Source: an endosymbiont of unidentified scaly snail isolate Monju (lineage in GTDB: Bacteria > Pseudomonadota > Gammaproteobacteria > Chromatiales > Chromatiaceae). From it: DNA of 64,000 nt. The position numbers were made by a program, and so were the translations under genes. The DNA is taken from positions 372,001 through 436,000 of the forward strand of contig NZ_AP012978.1 in the NCBI RefSeq assembly GCF_000801295.1, read 5' to 3'. Below the pieces are notes generated by a model. That model searched no databases. It saw nothing but the letters and a program-made list of their open reading frames with translations, and was not told the DNA's origin. Positions 8,329-16,210 of this stretch are shown one piece after another (within the stretch, counting starts at the first letter, position 1; each line of letters begins with the position of its first letter).

Positions 8329-9012
8329 TCAGCGGGTGCCAAAGACCACGATAGTCTTGCCGCTGACGCTGATCAGGCCGCGCTCCTCCAGGTCCTTGAG
8401 TACCCGTCCGGCCATCTCGCGCGAGCAGCCGACGATGCGGCCGATCTCCTGGCGGGTGATGCGGATCTGCATGCCGTCGGGATGGGTCATGGCGTCGGGC
8501 TGCTTGCACAGGTCGAGCAGGGTGCCGGCGATGCGTCCGGTGACATCCAGAAAGGCGAGGTGACTCACTTTCTGGCTGGTGGCCACCAGGCGTTCGGTGA
8601 GCTGGCGACCAATGGCATACAGGATGTCCTTGGCATGCTCCTTCAGGTCGCTCTCGAACAGGTTTTCGAGCTTGGTGTAGGAGATCTCCGCCAGCTCGCA
8701 GGGTGCGCGGGTGCGCACCGTCACCGAGCGGGTGGGCTGCGGTACGAACAGGCCCATCTCGCCGATGAACTCGCCCTTGTTGAGGTAGGTGAGGATGATT
8801 TCGCGGCCGTCGTCGTCTTCCATCAGTACCGTCACCTGGCCGGAGACCAGGTAGAAGATGCTGTCGGCCGAGTCGCCCGGGTGAATGAAATCTGTTTTGG
8901 CCGGGTATTTTCTACGGTGACAGTGTGCCAGAAAGGGTTCCAGCCAAGCAGGATCCTGGGGGGGCGGTTTGGCGATGCTGCTGGTGGTGCTGGATTGCGT
9001 CATAAGTGTCAT
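8329..9012 (-). CDS. crp: cAMP receptor protein family regulator (Crp/Vfr type)
   Basis: The product has 227 residues from the ATG at 9012, or 224 from the ATG at 9003; E. coli Crp has 210, so the extra length is an N-terminal tail rich in Ser/Thr/Pro. The cNMP domain contains [20 protein letters not shown], matching the cAMP-binding GE...R-S/T pattern. The HTH contains [20 protein letters not shown], almost identical in type to Crp/Vfr. It should bind cAMP and then TGTGA-type sites. It lies divergent to the OsmC gene, the crp/yhfA arrangement of many gammaproteobacteria. Neither candidate start has a strong ribosome binding site. Confidence 0.92.
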   Translation of the reverse strand: MTLMTQSSTTSSIAKPPPQDPAWLEPFLAHCHRRKYPAKTDFIHPGDSADSIFYLVSGQVTVLMEDDDGREIILTYLNKGEFIGEMGLFVPQPTRSVTVRTRAPCELAEISYTKLENLFESDLKEHAKDILYAIGRQLTERLVATSQKVSHLAFLDVTGRIAGTLLDLCKQPDAMTHPDGMQIRITRQEIGRIVGCSREMAGRVLKDLEERGLISVSGKTIVVFGTR

Positions 9013-9114
9013 AGTAGTCGAGTTGCAAGCAGATTCTAGGCAATGCCCCTGAAGGCTGTCGAATAAAGTCCGGTAGAAATTTTCCCATTTTTTCCGTTTT
9101 GTGAGCCAGGTCTG

Positions 9115-9534
9115 ATGAAAGCACGAGTAAAGTGGATCGAAGGCGCCCTGATGCTGGGCGAGTCGCCCAGTGGGCACGCGGTGGTGATGGATGGCCCCGA
9201 GGAGCACGGTGGACGCAACCTCGGGGTGCGGCCGATGGAGATGCTGTTGCTGGGCATGGGTGGATGCAGCGAATTCGACGTGGTGCACATCCTGAAGAAG
9301 TCCCGCCAGGACGTGCGCTTCTGCGAGGTGGAGCTTACCGCCGAGCGGGCAGAGACCGAGCCGAAGGTGTTCACCCGCATCCATGCGCATTTCCGGGTCG
9401 GCGGGCCAGGGCTGAGCGAAAAGGTGGTCGAGCGCGCGGTGAAACTGAGCGCTGAAAAGTATTGCTCGGCCTCCATCATGCTCGGCGCCATGGCCGAGAT
9501 CACCCACAGCTTCGAACTGGTGGAAGTCGATTGA
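9115..9534 (+). CDS. yhfA: OsmC-family protein (YhfA-like)
   Basis: The product is 139 residues. Two conserved cysteines of the OsmC/Ohr fold are present, in [11 protein letters not shown] (near residue 52) and [10 protein letters not shown] (near 117). Members of this family are thiol-dependent peroxidases; the YhfA subgroup has no firmly known substrate. The gene is divergent from crp, as in E. coli, which supports orthology. The gap of about 100 bases between them should hold both promoters. Confidence 0.88.
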   Translation: MKARVKWIEGALMLGESPSGHAVVMDGPEEHGGRNLGVRPMEMLLLGMGGCSEFDVVHILKKSRQDVRFCEVELTAERAETEPKVFTRIHAHFRVGGPGLSEKVVERAVKLSAEKYCSASIMLGAMAEITHSFELVEVD

Positions 9535-9610
9535 TCGCCCGGGCTAGGCGAGACGGGTTTTTTGGGGTAATTTTCGCCGTCTTTTCCAGCGGCAGACCGG
9601 GGGTGGGCCA

Positions 9611-10420
9611 ATGCGTGCCTCGCGCATGAAACTGCACGGGTTCAATAACCTGACCAAGACGCTCAGTTTCAATATCTACGATATCTGCTATGCCGCCACG
9701 CCGGCGCAGGTGAAGGAGTACATCGAGTACATCGACGAGGCCTACAACGCCGAGCGCTTGACCCACATCCTGCAGGACGTGGCCGAGATCATCGGCGCCA
9801 ATATTCTCAACATCGCGCGCCAGGACTACGATCCCCAGGGGGCCAGCGTGACCATGCTGATCTCCGAGGAGCCGGTGGCGGCGCGCGAGCTGTCCAATAC
9901 CGAGGCCCCGGGCCCTCTGCCGGAGGCCATCGTGGGGCATCTGGACAAGAGCCACCTCACGGTGCACACCTACCCCGAGAGCCATCCCGACAACGGGATC
10001 TCGACCTTCCGCGTGGACATCGACGTGTCCACCTGCGGACGCATCTCGCCGCTCAAGGCACTCAACTACCTGATCCACAGCTTCGATTCGGACATCGTCA
10101 CCATGGACTATCGGGTGCGCGGCTTCACCCGGGACGTCAACGGCAAGAAGCACTACATCGACCACAAGATCAATTCGATCCAAAACTTCCTGGCGCGGGA
10201 TACCCGCGAGCGCTACCAGATCATCGATGTCAACGTGTACCAGGAGAACCTGTTCCACACCAAGATGATGCTCAAGGACTTCGACCTGGACAGCTATCTG
10301 TTCGGTATCGATGCCGAGGATATCCCGCCACGCGAGCAACGCGAGATCACCGACAAGTTGCGCCGCGAGATGCTGGAGATCTTCTACGGCCGCAACATCG
10401 CCCGCGGCCGGTTGCGCTGA
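9611..10420 (+). CDS. speD: S-adenosylmethionine decarboxylase proenzyme
   Basis: The product has 269 residues, the long E. coli-type (class 1A) SpeD. The enzyme makes decarboxylated SAM for spermidine synthesis. It cleaves itself at [13 protein letters not shown]; the serine (residue 114) becomes the pyruvoyl cofactor. The opening [20 protein letters not shown] is very close to the enterobacterial sequence. The ATG at 9611 is preceded by a GGGGTGG site; a second ATG 15 bases later is also possible. speE is not adjacent. The gene converges on apaH with six bases between the stops. Confidence 0.95.
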   Translation: MRASRMKLHGFNNLTKTLSFNIYDICYAATPAQVKEYIEYIDEAYNAERLTHILQDVAEIIGANILNIARQDYDPQGASVTMLISEEPVAARELSNTEAPGPLPEAIVGHLDKSHLTVHTYPESHPDNGISTFRVDIDVSTCGRISPLKALNYLIHSFDSDIVTMDYRVRGFTRDVNGKKHYIDHKINSIQNFLARDTRERYQIIDVNVYQENLFHTKMMLKDFDLDSYLFGIDAEDIPPREQREITDKLRREMLEIFYGRNIARGRLR

Positions 10421-10426
10421 GCGGCT

Positions 10427-11269
10427 TCAGGCAAAGCGTGCCGGGTCCTGTGCACCGGGGCACTCGTGGGCAAAGGGGCGTGGTTCGGCCCCGTCGATGC
10501 GCAGCAGGGTCAGGCGACCGCCCCAGAGGCAGCCGGTGTCGATGGCCCAGACGTTGTGACGCGCCATATAGCCCAGGGTGGACCAGTGGCCGCAGACGAT
10601 GCGCTCCCCGCGGCTGGCGCGCCCAGGGTGATCGAACCAGGGCAGGGCCTGCGGGTCCTGCGCCGAGCCTGGCGGCCCCTTCTCCTTGAGCAGCAGCCGG
10701 CCGTCGGGGGTCACGAAGCGCAGCCGCGTGAAGCAGTTGGTAATGAATCGCAGGCGGTCCATGCCGGCGAGTTCCTCCGACCAGCGATCCGGCTGATTGC
10801 CATACATGTGGGCAAAAAAGGCAGGATGGTCGTCGCTGCGCAGCACCGATTCCACCTCTTGCGCATGCGCCGTCGCTTCGGTCAGTGTCCATTGCGGTGG
10901 CAGCCCGGCGTGGAGCAGGGTGAAGTCCAGGGCCGGTTCGTGATGCAGCAGGGGGCAGTGGCGTAGCCAGTCGATCAGCTCGTCACGGTCGGGCGCAGCG
11001 AGGACCTCATCGAGATGGTCCTTGTCGCCCGGCAGGCCGTGCCCGGCGGCCAGCGCCAGCAGGTGCAGGTCGTGGTTGCCCAGTACTACCGTTGCGGCTT
11101 TGCCCAGTCCGTGCACGAAACGCAGCACCTCGAGCGACTGCGGCCCGCGGTTCACCAGGTCGCCCACGAACCACAACCGGTCGCGTGCGGGGTCGAAGCT
11201 TACGCCATCGAGGGCTGCGCGTAGCGCGTCGTAGCAACCCTGGACGTCACCGACGGCGTAGACCGCCAT
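10427..11269 (-). CDS. apaH: Symmetrical bis(5'-nucleosyl)-tetraphosphatase (diadenosine tetraphosphatase)
   Basis: The product is 280 residues and full length. It is a metallophosphatase that hydrolyses Ap4A to two ADP. The metal-binding motifs GDVQGCYDAL (residues 7-16), FVGDLVNRGPQS (near 34-45) and LGNHDLHLLA (near 63-72) are intact. It is the gene after apaG on the same strand with three bases between, the standard apaG-apaH pair. In many relatives this pair follows pdxA and rsmA; here that link is broken. Confidence 0.96.
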   Translation of the reverse strand: MAVYAVGDVQGCYDALRAALDGVSFDPARDRLWFVGDLVNRGPQSLEVLRFVHGLGKAATVVLGNHDLHLLALAAGHGLPGDKDHLDEVLAAPDRDELIDWLRHCPLLHHEPALDFTLLHAGLPPQWTLTEATAHAQEVESVLRSDDHPAFFAHMYGNQPDRWSEELAGMDRLRFITNCFTRLRFVTPDGRLLLKEKGPPGSAQDPQALPWFDHPGRASRGERIVCGHWSTLGYMARHNVWAIDTGCLWGGRLTLLRIDGAEPRPFAHECPGAQDPARFA

Positions 11270-11272
11270 GGC

Positions 11273-11656
11273 TCAGTGCAGGGTGCGCGGGATGGCGAGG
11301 GTGAAGCGGGGGATGTGCGCGAGAAAGTCACGGCCGTCGCTGGTGACCATCTCGTATTCCCCTTCCATGGTGCCCACCGGTGTCTCGATCACCGCCCCAC
11401 TGGTGTACTGGAAATACTCTCCGGGCTGGATGTGCGGCTGCTCGCCGACCACCCCTTCGCCGCGCACCTCCTGCACCTTGCCGTTCGAGTCGGTGATCAC
11501 CCAGTGACGGCGCAGCAGCCGGGCGGCCTCCTGTCCCAGGTTGCTGATGGTGATGGTGTAGGCAAAGGCGTAACGGTTGGCCTCCGGGTCGGATTGCTCC
11601 GCGACATGGGTGACCTCGACCTTGATGTCGATTTCGGGGGTATTGGCGACGTTCAT
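11273..11656 (-). CDS. apaG: ApaG, Co2+/Mg2+ efflux-associated FN3-like protein
   Basis: The product is 127 residues, the usual ApaG length. The family sequences RYAFAYTITISNLG, LLRRHWVITDSNGK and GEGVVGEQPHIQPGEYFQYTSG-type stretches are present. ApaG folds as an immunoglobulin-like domain; its role is not firmly defined and is linked to cobalt resistance and magnesium efflux in enterobacteria. It sits directly upstream of apaH, so the two probably share a transcript. It is divergent from the ankyrin gene at 11748. Confidence 0.95.
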   Translation of the reverse strand: MNVANTPEIDIKVEVTHVAEQSDPEANRYAFAYTITISNLGQEAARLLRRHWVITDSNGKVQEVRGEGVVGEQPHIQPGEYFQYTSGAVIETPVGTMEGEYEMVTSDGRDFLAHIPRFTLAIPRTLH

Positions 11657-11747
11657 GCAGTCAGTTTGCCATAGTTGTAACGATTATCTAACGCTAAGCG
11701 CAGGCGCGGGTAAAAGCAAGCATAAAGATCCGCCGTCACAGGCCGAT

Positions 11748-12242
11748 ATGCGGGGCATGAAAGGGCGATTGATAGGCATGGTGCTGGTCTCTCTGCTGTC
11801 GGGCGGCGAAGTCCTGGCGCTCGATGCCGGTGCGCAACTGCTGGCCGCCGTGGGGCAGGGCCGGGTACAGGCGGTGCGCGACCTGCTCGCTGCCGGTGGT
11901 GACGCCAATGTCAAGAATCCCGCGGGTGTGCCGGCCCTGCTGCTGGCGGCGCGGGCGGGCAACGTGCGTAGCGCACGTGCGCTGCTGCTGGCCGTGGCCG
12001 ATGTCAACGCGGTGGATGCCGCAGGCAACACCGCGCTGATGGATGCCAGCGCCTATGGTCATGCCGAGGTAGTGGCCCTGCTGTTGCGCGCGGGTGCCGA
12101 TCCGAACCTCAAGAACGCCGCCGGCAAGACCGCCCTGGCACGCGCCACCCTCGCCGGCGAGGTGGCCATCGTCGAGCAACTCAAGGCCGCCGGGGCAGTC
12201 GACGAGTCGGCCGACGACGAGAAGAAGGACGGCAAGTCCTGA
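11748..12242 (+). CDS. Secreted or periplasmic ankyrin-repeat protein
   Basis: The product has 164 residues from the ATG at 11748 (ATG at 11757 is an alternative). An N-terminal signal-like segment (KGRLIGMVLVSLLSGGEVLA) ends near residue 24. Three to four ankyrin repeats follow, seen as AVRDLLAAGGDANVKN, ARALLLAVADVNAVDAAGNT, EVVALLLRAGADPNLKNAAG and a shorter fourth. The tail is acidic/lysine-rich. Ankyrin proteins of this size often bind or protect a partner such as catalase, but no partner is evident here. The neighbours (apaG divergent, a small membrane protein downstream) give no functional hint. Confidence 0.82.
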   Translation: MRGMKGRLIGMVLVSLLSGGEVLALDAGAQLLAAVGQGRVQAVRDLLAAGGDANVKNPAGVPALLLAARAGNVRSARALLLAVADVNAVDAAGNTALMDASAYGHAEVVALLLRAGADPNLKNAAGKTALARATLAGEVAIVEQLKAAGAVDESADDEKKDGKS

Positions 12243-12447
12243 CGCCGGCCGGCGTTCCCTCCTCCCGCTTCCTTTTCGGACCTTGTGCACACTCGCAGCG
12301 TGTCCGCCGTCCCCACGGCGCGTGACGTGGCTCGCCGTTTTGCACATTCCCCCCTGTCCTGACGGGTCAGGCGTGTGCTGGCGCACACTTTTGTGGCACC
12401 TCCTCTACCACACTGGGGTCACACCAAAGGCAAACGAGGTGATCCCA

Positions 12448-12723
12448 ATGAAATTCCTGGACAACCCCATCGGTGGGCGCCCCGATCTGTTCGGCGTCGT
12501 GGTGATGGTGGTCTCCATCGCCTTTTTGCTGACCTTCGCGGCACAGGTCAGTGCCCGTGGCGACCAGGAGCGGCAGCGCCAGTACCAGCGGCTGGCCTCC
12601 TGCAGCTCCCTGATGCAGATCACCGATACCCGCGTCGATGGTCGCACCGCTCGCAAGGCCCGACCCTGTCGTGCCGCCGCTCCATCGCTCATGCTGGGTC
12701 TCTGGGTCGTGTCTTCCCGCTGA
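12448..12723 (+). CDS. Small single-pass membrane protein of unknown function
   Basis: The ORF encodes 91 residues. It begins MKFLDNPIGGRPDLFGVVV, and residues 14-34 form one strong membrane helix, followed by a basic, soluble tail with two Cys. A good ribosome binding site (GAGGTGATC) lies five bases before the ATG, which is the main evidence that it is a real gene. No family is recognised. The 205 bases before it contain a 12-base palindrome (CGCCGGCCGGCG) just after the ankyrin gene and a GTGTGC/GCACAC dyad near 12373-12388, either of which could be regulatory. Confidence 0.55.
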   Translation: MKFLDNPIGGRPDLFGVVVMVVSIAFLLTFAAQVSARGDQERQRQYQRLASCSSLMQITDTRVDGRTARKARPCRAAAPSLMLGLWVVSSR

Positions 12724-12823
12724 GTTTCCTCCTGCGTCGGCGCCAGGGATGGCCCCTTTTTCCGCGCGGTCTCTGCCTGCTTTCTGATACCCTTCCGTCC
12801 TTTCCAGAGTCGGAGGCGCTACA

Positions 12824-13768
12824 GTGGCAAAACTTGCTGTCGGGGTGGTTGGTGTCGGCTACCTGGGGCGTTTTCATGCCCTGATCCATGCGCGGCATCC
12901 CGAGGCCGAACTGGTCGGCGTGGTCGATACCGATGCGCAGACTGCCCGCAAGGTGGCCGAAGAGGCCGGTTGTGCAGTGTTCGAGGACGTCGGTGCCCTG
13001 CTCGAGCAGGTCGAGGCGGTGAGCATCGTGGTGCCCACCACGGCTCACCTCGAGGTGGCCCGCCCCTTTTTGCAGGCCGGGCGGCACGTGTTGCTGGAGA
13101 AGCCCATCGCCTCCACCGTCGAGGAGGGGGGAGAGATCGTGCGTCTGGCGCGCGAGGCCGGTGTGGTGTTGCAGATCGGGCATCTCGAGCGTTTCAACGC
13201 CGGGGTGATGGCGCTGGCCGAGCGTATCGAATCGCCACGCTTCATCGAGGCGCACCGCATGAGTCCCTTCGTGGCGCGGGCCACCGACGTGGACGTCATC
13301 TCCGACCTGATGATCCACGACATCGATATCGTGCTGTCGCTGATCGACAGCGAGATCGCGAACATCTCGGCAGCCGGCGCGGCGGTGCTCACCGACCACC
13401 TGGACATCGCCAATGCGCGGCTGGAATTCGCCAACGGCGCGGTGGCCAACGTGATCGCCAGCCGGGTCTCGCGCGAGCGCATGCGGCGCATCCGTGTGTT
13501 CGAACACCACCGCTACCAGTCGCTCGACTTCATCGAACAGGCCCTGGACATCGCCTACCCACAGCAGAAGGACGGCGCCGAATGGCCGGAAATCGTTACC
13601 GAGCGTGTCGCCATCGAGCCGGTCAAGCCGCTGGATGCCGAGATCGACGCCTTCGTACGCTGCATTCGTGACGGCGAGCCCCCGCTGGTGGGTGGCGAGG
13701 TTGGCCTGCGGGCGCTGGAGGCGGCCCTCCAGGTCAAGGAAAAGATCGAGGCCTCGTCGGCCCCCTGA
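12824..13768 (+). CDS. Gfo/Idh/MocA-family NAD(P)-dependent sugar oxidoreductase (GnnA-like)
   Basis: The product has 314 residues. The Rossmann motif GVVGVGYLGRFHA (residues 6-18) and the family EKP motif in HVLLEKPIAS (near 92-101) are present, followed by QIGHLERFNAGV. The GHLERFN pattern and overall length resemble UDP-GlcNAc 3-dehydrogenases of the GnnA group, which prepare the diamino sugar for lipid A in acidithiobacilli and leptospires. A GnnB-like aminotransferase is not next to it, so that role is only a suggestion. The GTG start has GGAGG seven bases upstream. Confidence 0.85.
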   Translation: MAKLAVGVVGVGYLGRFHALIHARHPEAELVGVVDTDAQTARKVAEEAGCAVFEDVGALLEQVEAVSIVVPTTAHLEVARPFLQAGRHVLLEKPIASTVEEGGEIVRLAREAGVVLQIGHLERFNAGVMALAERIESPRFIEAHRMSPFVARATDVDVISDLMIHDIDIVLSLIDSEIANISAAGAAVLTDHLDIANARLEFANGAVANVIASRVSRERMRRIRVFEHHRYQSLDFIEQALDIAYPQQKDGAEWPEIVTERVAIEPVKPLDAEIDAFVRCIRDGEPPLVGGEVGLRALEAALQVKEKIEASSAP

Positions 13769-13800
13769 AACCCCGTGGACACGAACGAGCACCCGGAACA

Positions 13801-13933
13801 TTCACCACAAGGGGCACGAAGAACACCAAGGGATTAAGGTGGTGACCTTGCCAAGGACTCGGGGTGCTCGCCGTCAGTGCGAGTCCCGACGATGCATTTC
13901 AATCTTTGTGTCCTTCGTGTGCTTCGTGGTGAA
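13801..13933. repeat. Inverted-repeat intergenic element at the 3' end of pdxA
   Basis: The left arm (13801-13830, starting TTCACCACAAGGGGCACGAA) faces the right arm (13905-13933), whose complement starts TTCACCACGAAGCACACGAA. About 75 unrelated bases lie between. The right arm runs into pdxA and encodes its last residues, [11 protein letters not shown]. The same element type occurs at 33565-33742 and in degenerate form at 6355-6470. Confidence 0.8.
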
Positions 13934-14903
13934 CCCTCCCCGTCATGGTCATGGCCTGTTCGATGGCGGCGACCAGGCTGCCGGGGTCGGCGCGTCCGCT
14001 GCCGGCCAGTTCCAGGGCGGTGCCGTGATCGACCGAGGTGCGCACGATGGGCAAGCCGAGGGTGATGTTGACCGCCTGCCCGAAGCCCTTGTGCTTGAGC
14101 ACCGGCAGGCCCTGGTCGTGGTACATGGCGAGCACCGCGTCGGCGCCTTCGAGCAGGCGCGGGGTGAACAGGGTGTCGGCCGGCAGGGGGCCGGTCAGGT
14201 CCATGTCTGCGGCGCGCAGGCGCTCGAGTACCGGGGTGATGATCTCGATTTCCTCGTGGCCCAGGTGGCCATCCTCGCCGGCATGCGGGTTGAGGCCGCA
14301 GACCAGGATCCGTGGGGCCTCGATGCCGAAGCGCTTGCGCAGGTCGTCGTGCAACACGCGAAGGACCGTCTCCAGCCGCCCGGGGGTGATGGCATTGGCC
14401 ACCGTGCGCAGTGGCAGGTGAGTGGTGGCCAGCGCCACGCGCAGGCCGGGGCAGGCAAGCATCATCACCGGGTGGCCGCCGGTGATTCCGGCGAGGAATT
14501 CCGTGTGTCCGGTGAAGGGGATGCCGGCCGCGTTGATCACGCCCTTGTGCACCGGGCCTGTCACCAGTCCGGCGAAACGGCCTTCGAGGCAGCTCCGGGT
14601 CGCCGTCTCCAGGGTCTCCAGGACATAGGCGGCATTCGCCGGGTCGAGCCGACCGGGCTGTGCTGCGTGACGCAGAGCGACCGGCAGCACGTGGAGGGCG
14701 CCGGGTGGGGCCGGCGGGGTGCCGTCCTCGAAGGGCAGCAGGGTCAATGGCAGGTCGAGGCGTTTGGCGCGTTCTTCCAGCAAGGCCGGGTCGGCGACCG
14801 CTACCAGCGGGCGGTCCCAGGTACGCTGCGCGATCTGCGCGACCAGGTCGGGCCCGATGCCGGCGGGTTCACCCGGTGTGATCGCCAGGGGGCGGGGATT
14901 CAT
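13899..14903 (-). CDS. pdxA: 4-hydroxythreonine-4-phosphate dehydrogenase
   Basis: The product has 334 residues. It oxidises 4-phosphohydroxy-threonine in the DXP-dependent vitamin B6 pathway. The metal-binding histidines are visible in [14 protein letters not shown] and MYHDQGLP, and it begins with the typical [17 protein letters not shown]. It overlaps surA by four bases and follows lptD-surA, the usual order. The final residues [11 protein letters not shown] are encoded by the arm of an inverted-repeat element and are not part of the family, which suggests the original stop codon was displaced. Confidence 0.95.
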   Translation of the reverse strand: MNPRPLAITPGEPAGIGPDLVAQIAQRTWDRPLVAVADPALLEERAKRLDLPLTLLPFEDGTPPAPPGALHVLPVALRHAAQPGRLDPANAAYVLETLETATRSCLEGRFAGLVTGPVHKGVINAAGIPFTGHTEFLAGITGGHPVMMLACPGLRVALATTHLPLRTVANAITPGRLETVLRVLHDDLRKRFGIEAPRILVCGLNPHAGEDGHLGHEEIEIITPVLERLRAADMDLTGPLPADTLFTPRLLEGADAVLAMYHDQGLPVLKHKGFGQAVNITLGLPIVRTSVDHGTALELAGSGRADPGSLVAAIEQAMTMTGRVHHEAHEGHKD

Positions 14904-16210
14904 GCGTCCGGGTCGTCGAGGTGGATCTCGACAAAGGCCTCGTCGCGCAGGCGGCGCAGGTACTGTTCGGTCGCTTCACGCGCCTTGCGTTCGCGAATCG
15001 CCTTCTTTGCTGCCAGCCGGCGCGCCTCCTCGGTCTCGTCGTGCTGGCGCTTGCCGAGCACCTGCACGATGTGCCAGCCGAAGCGGGTCTTGAAGGGCTC
15101 GCTCACCTGGCCCACCGGGGTGGTGGCCAGCTTTTCCTCGAATTCGGGCACCATGTTGCCCGGGCTGATCCAGCCCAGGTCACCGCCCTTGATGGCCGAC
15201 CCCTGGTCCTGCGAGTGCGAGCGCGCCAGGGTGGCGAAGTCTTCACCGTTGCGCACCCGCGCGGCGAGTTGCTCGAGACGCTGGCGGGCGTCGGCGTCAG
15301 AGGTCACCTCGTCAGTGCGGATCAGGATGTGGCGCGCGTGGATCTGCGGGACGATGCGTCGCTCCTCCTGTTTGCCACCCCGGAACTCCGCCACCTTCAG
15401 CAGGTGAAAGCCCGCGCCGCTGCGAAAGGGGCCGATCACCTCTCCCGCATTGGCCTTGGAGACCACCTCGGCCATCGTCGGGGTCAGTTGTCCCAGGCGG
15501 ACCCAGCCGAGGTCGCCGCCCTGGATGGCGTTGCGGGCATCGGAATACTCGCGCGCCACGCTGGCGAAGTCGGTGCCCTGCTCGAGCTTCTTGCGCGCCT
15601 CGGTGGCACGAGCACGCGCCCGGGCGATCTGCTCGGTCGAGGCGCCGTCGGGCGTGGCTACCAGGATGTGCATCAGGTGCACTTCGCGTTTCTCGTCGGG
15701 CGCGGCGGCCTCGCGCGCCAGGTATTGGTCGATCTCGGATTCCGAGACCTGGATGCGGCGGGTGACCTCGCGGTTGATCAGGCGCGAGATGATGAGCTGG
15801 TGACGGATCTTGTTGCGAAACTGCTCGAAGGACACGCCCTCGCTGGCCAGCGCCTCGCGCAGTTGCGCCACGCTGAGCTGGTTTCTCGCGGCGATACGCG
15901 CGATGGCCTCGTCCACCGTCTTGTCGTCGGTGGTGATCCCCAGGCGCTGCGCCTCGGCCAGTTGCAGCTTGTCGAGGATCAGTTTCTCCAGTGCGCTGTT
16001 GACAATCTGCTGCTCGCTGGGCAGTGAGCCGGGATTGCTGTGCCGCAATTCGCCGGCCAGCTCGCGAGTCTTTTCGCGCAACTCGCCGAGCGTCACCACG
16101 TCGTCGCCGGCCACGGCCACGATGCGGTCGAGCACCTGGGCGGCTTGCAGCACGCCGCTGGTCAGCAGGAGGATCAGGGAAATCGGCAGGAGGTGTCGGA
16201 GTCTAGTCAT
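14900..16210 (-). CDS. surA: Periplasmic chaperone / peptidyl-prolyl isomerase SurA
   Basis: The product has 436 residues. A signal peptide ([19 protein letters not shown]) is cleaved near residue 23 (VLQAAQ). Then come the SurA N-terminal domain ([19 protein letters not shown]), two parvulin domains (near 170-270 and 285-385; [10 protein letters not shown] and [10 protein letters not shown] mark their starts) and the short C-terminal helix. SurA escorts outer-membrane beta-barrel proteins, including LptD, through the periplasm. It overlaps both neighbours: the end of lptD by 8 bases and the start of pdxA by 4. Confidence 0.96.
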   Translation of the reverse strand: MTRLRHLLPISLILLLTSGVLQAAQVLDRIVAVAGDDVVTLGELREKTRELAGELRHSNPGSLPSEQQIVNSALEKLILDKLQLAEAQRLGITTDDKTVDEAIARIAARNQLSVAQLREALASEGVSFEQFRNKIRHQLIISRLINREVTRRIQVSESEIDQYLAREAAAPDEKREVHLMHILVATPDGASTEQIARARARATEARKKLEQGTDFASVAREYSDARNAIQGGDLGWVRLGQLTPTMAEVVSKANAGEVIGPFRSGAGFHLLKVAEFRGGKQEERRIVPQIHARHILIRTDEVTSDADARQRLEQLAARVRNGEDFATLARSHSQDQGSAIKGGDLGWISPGNMVPEFEEKLATTPVGQVSEPFKTRFGWHIVQVLGKRQHDETEEARRLAAKKAIRERKAREATEQYLRRLRDEAFVEIHLDDPDA

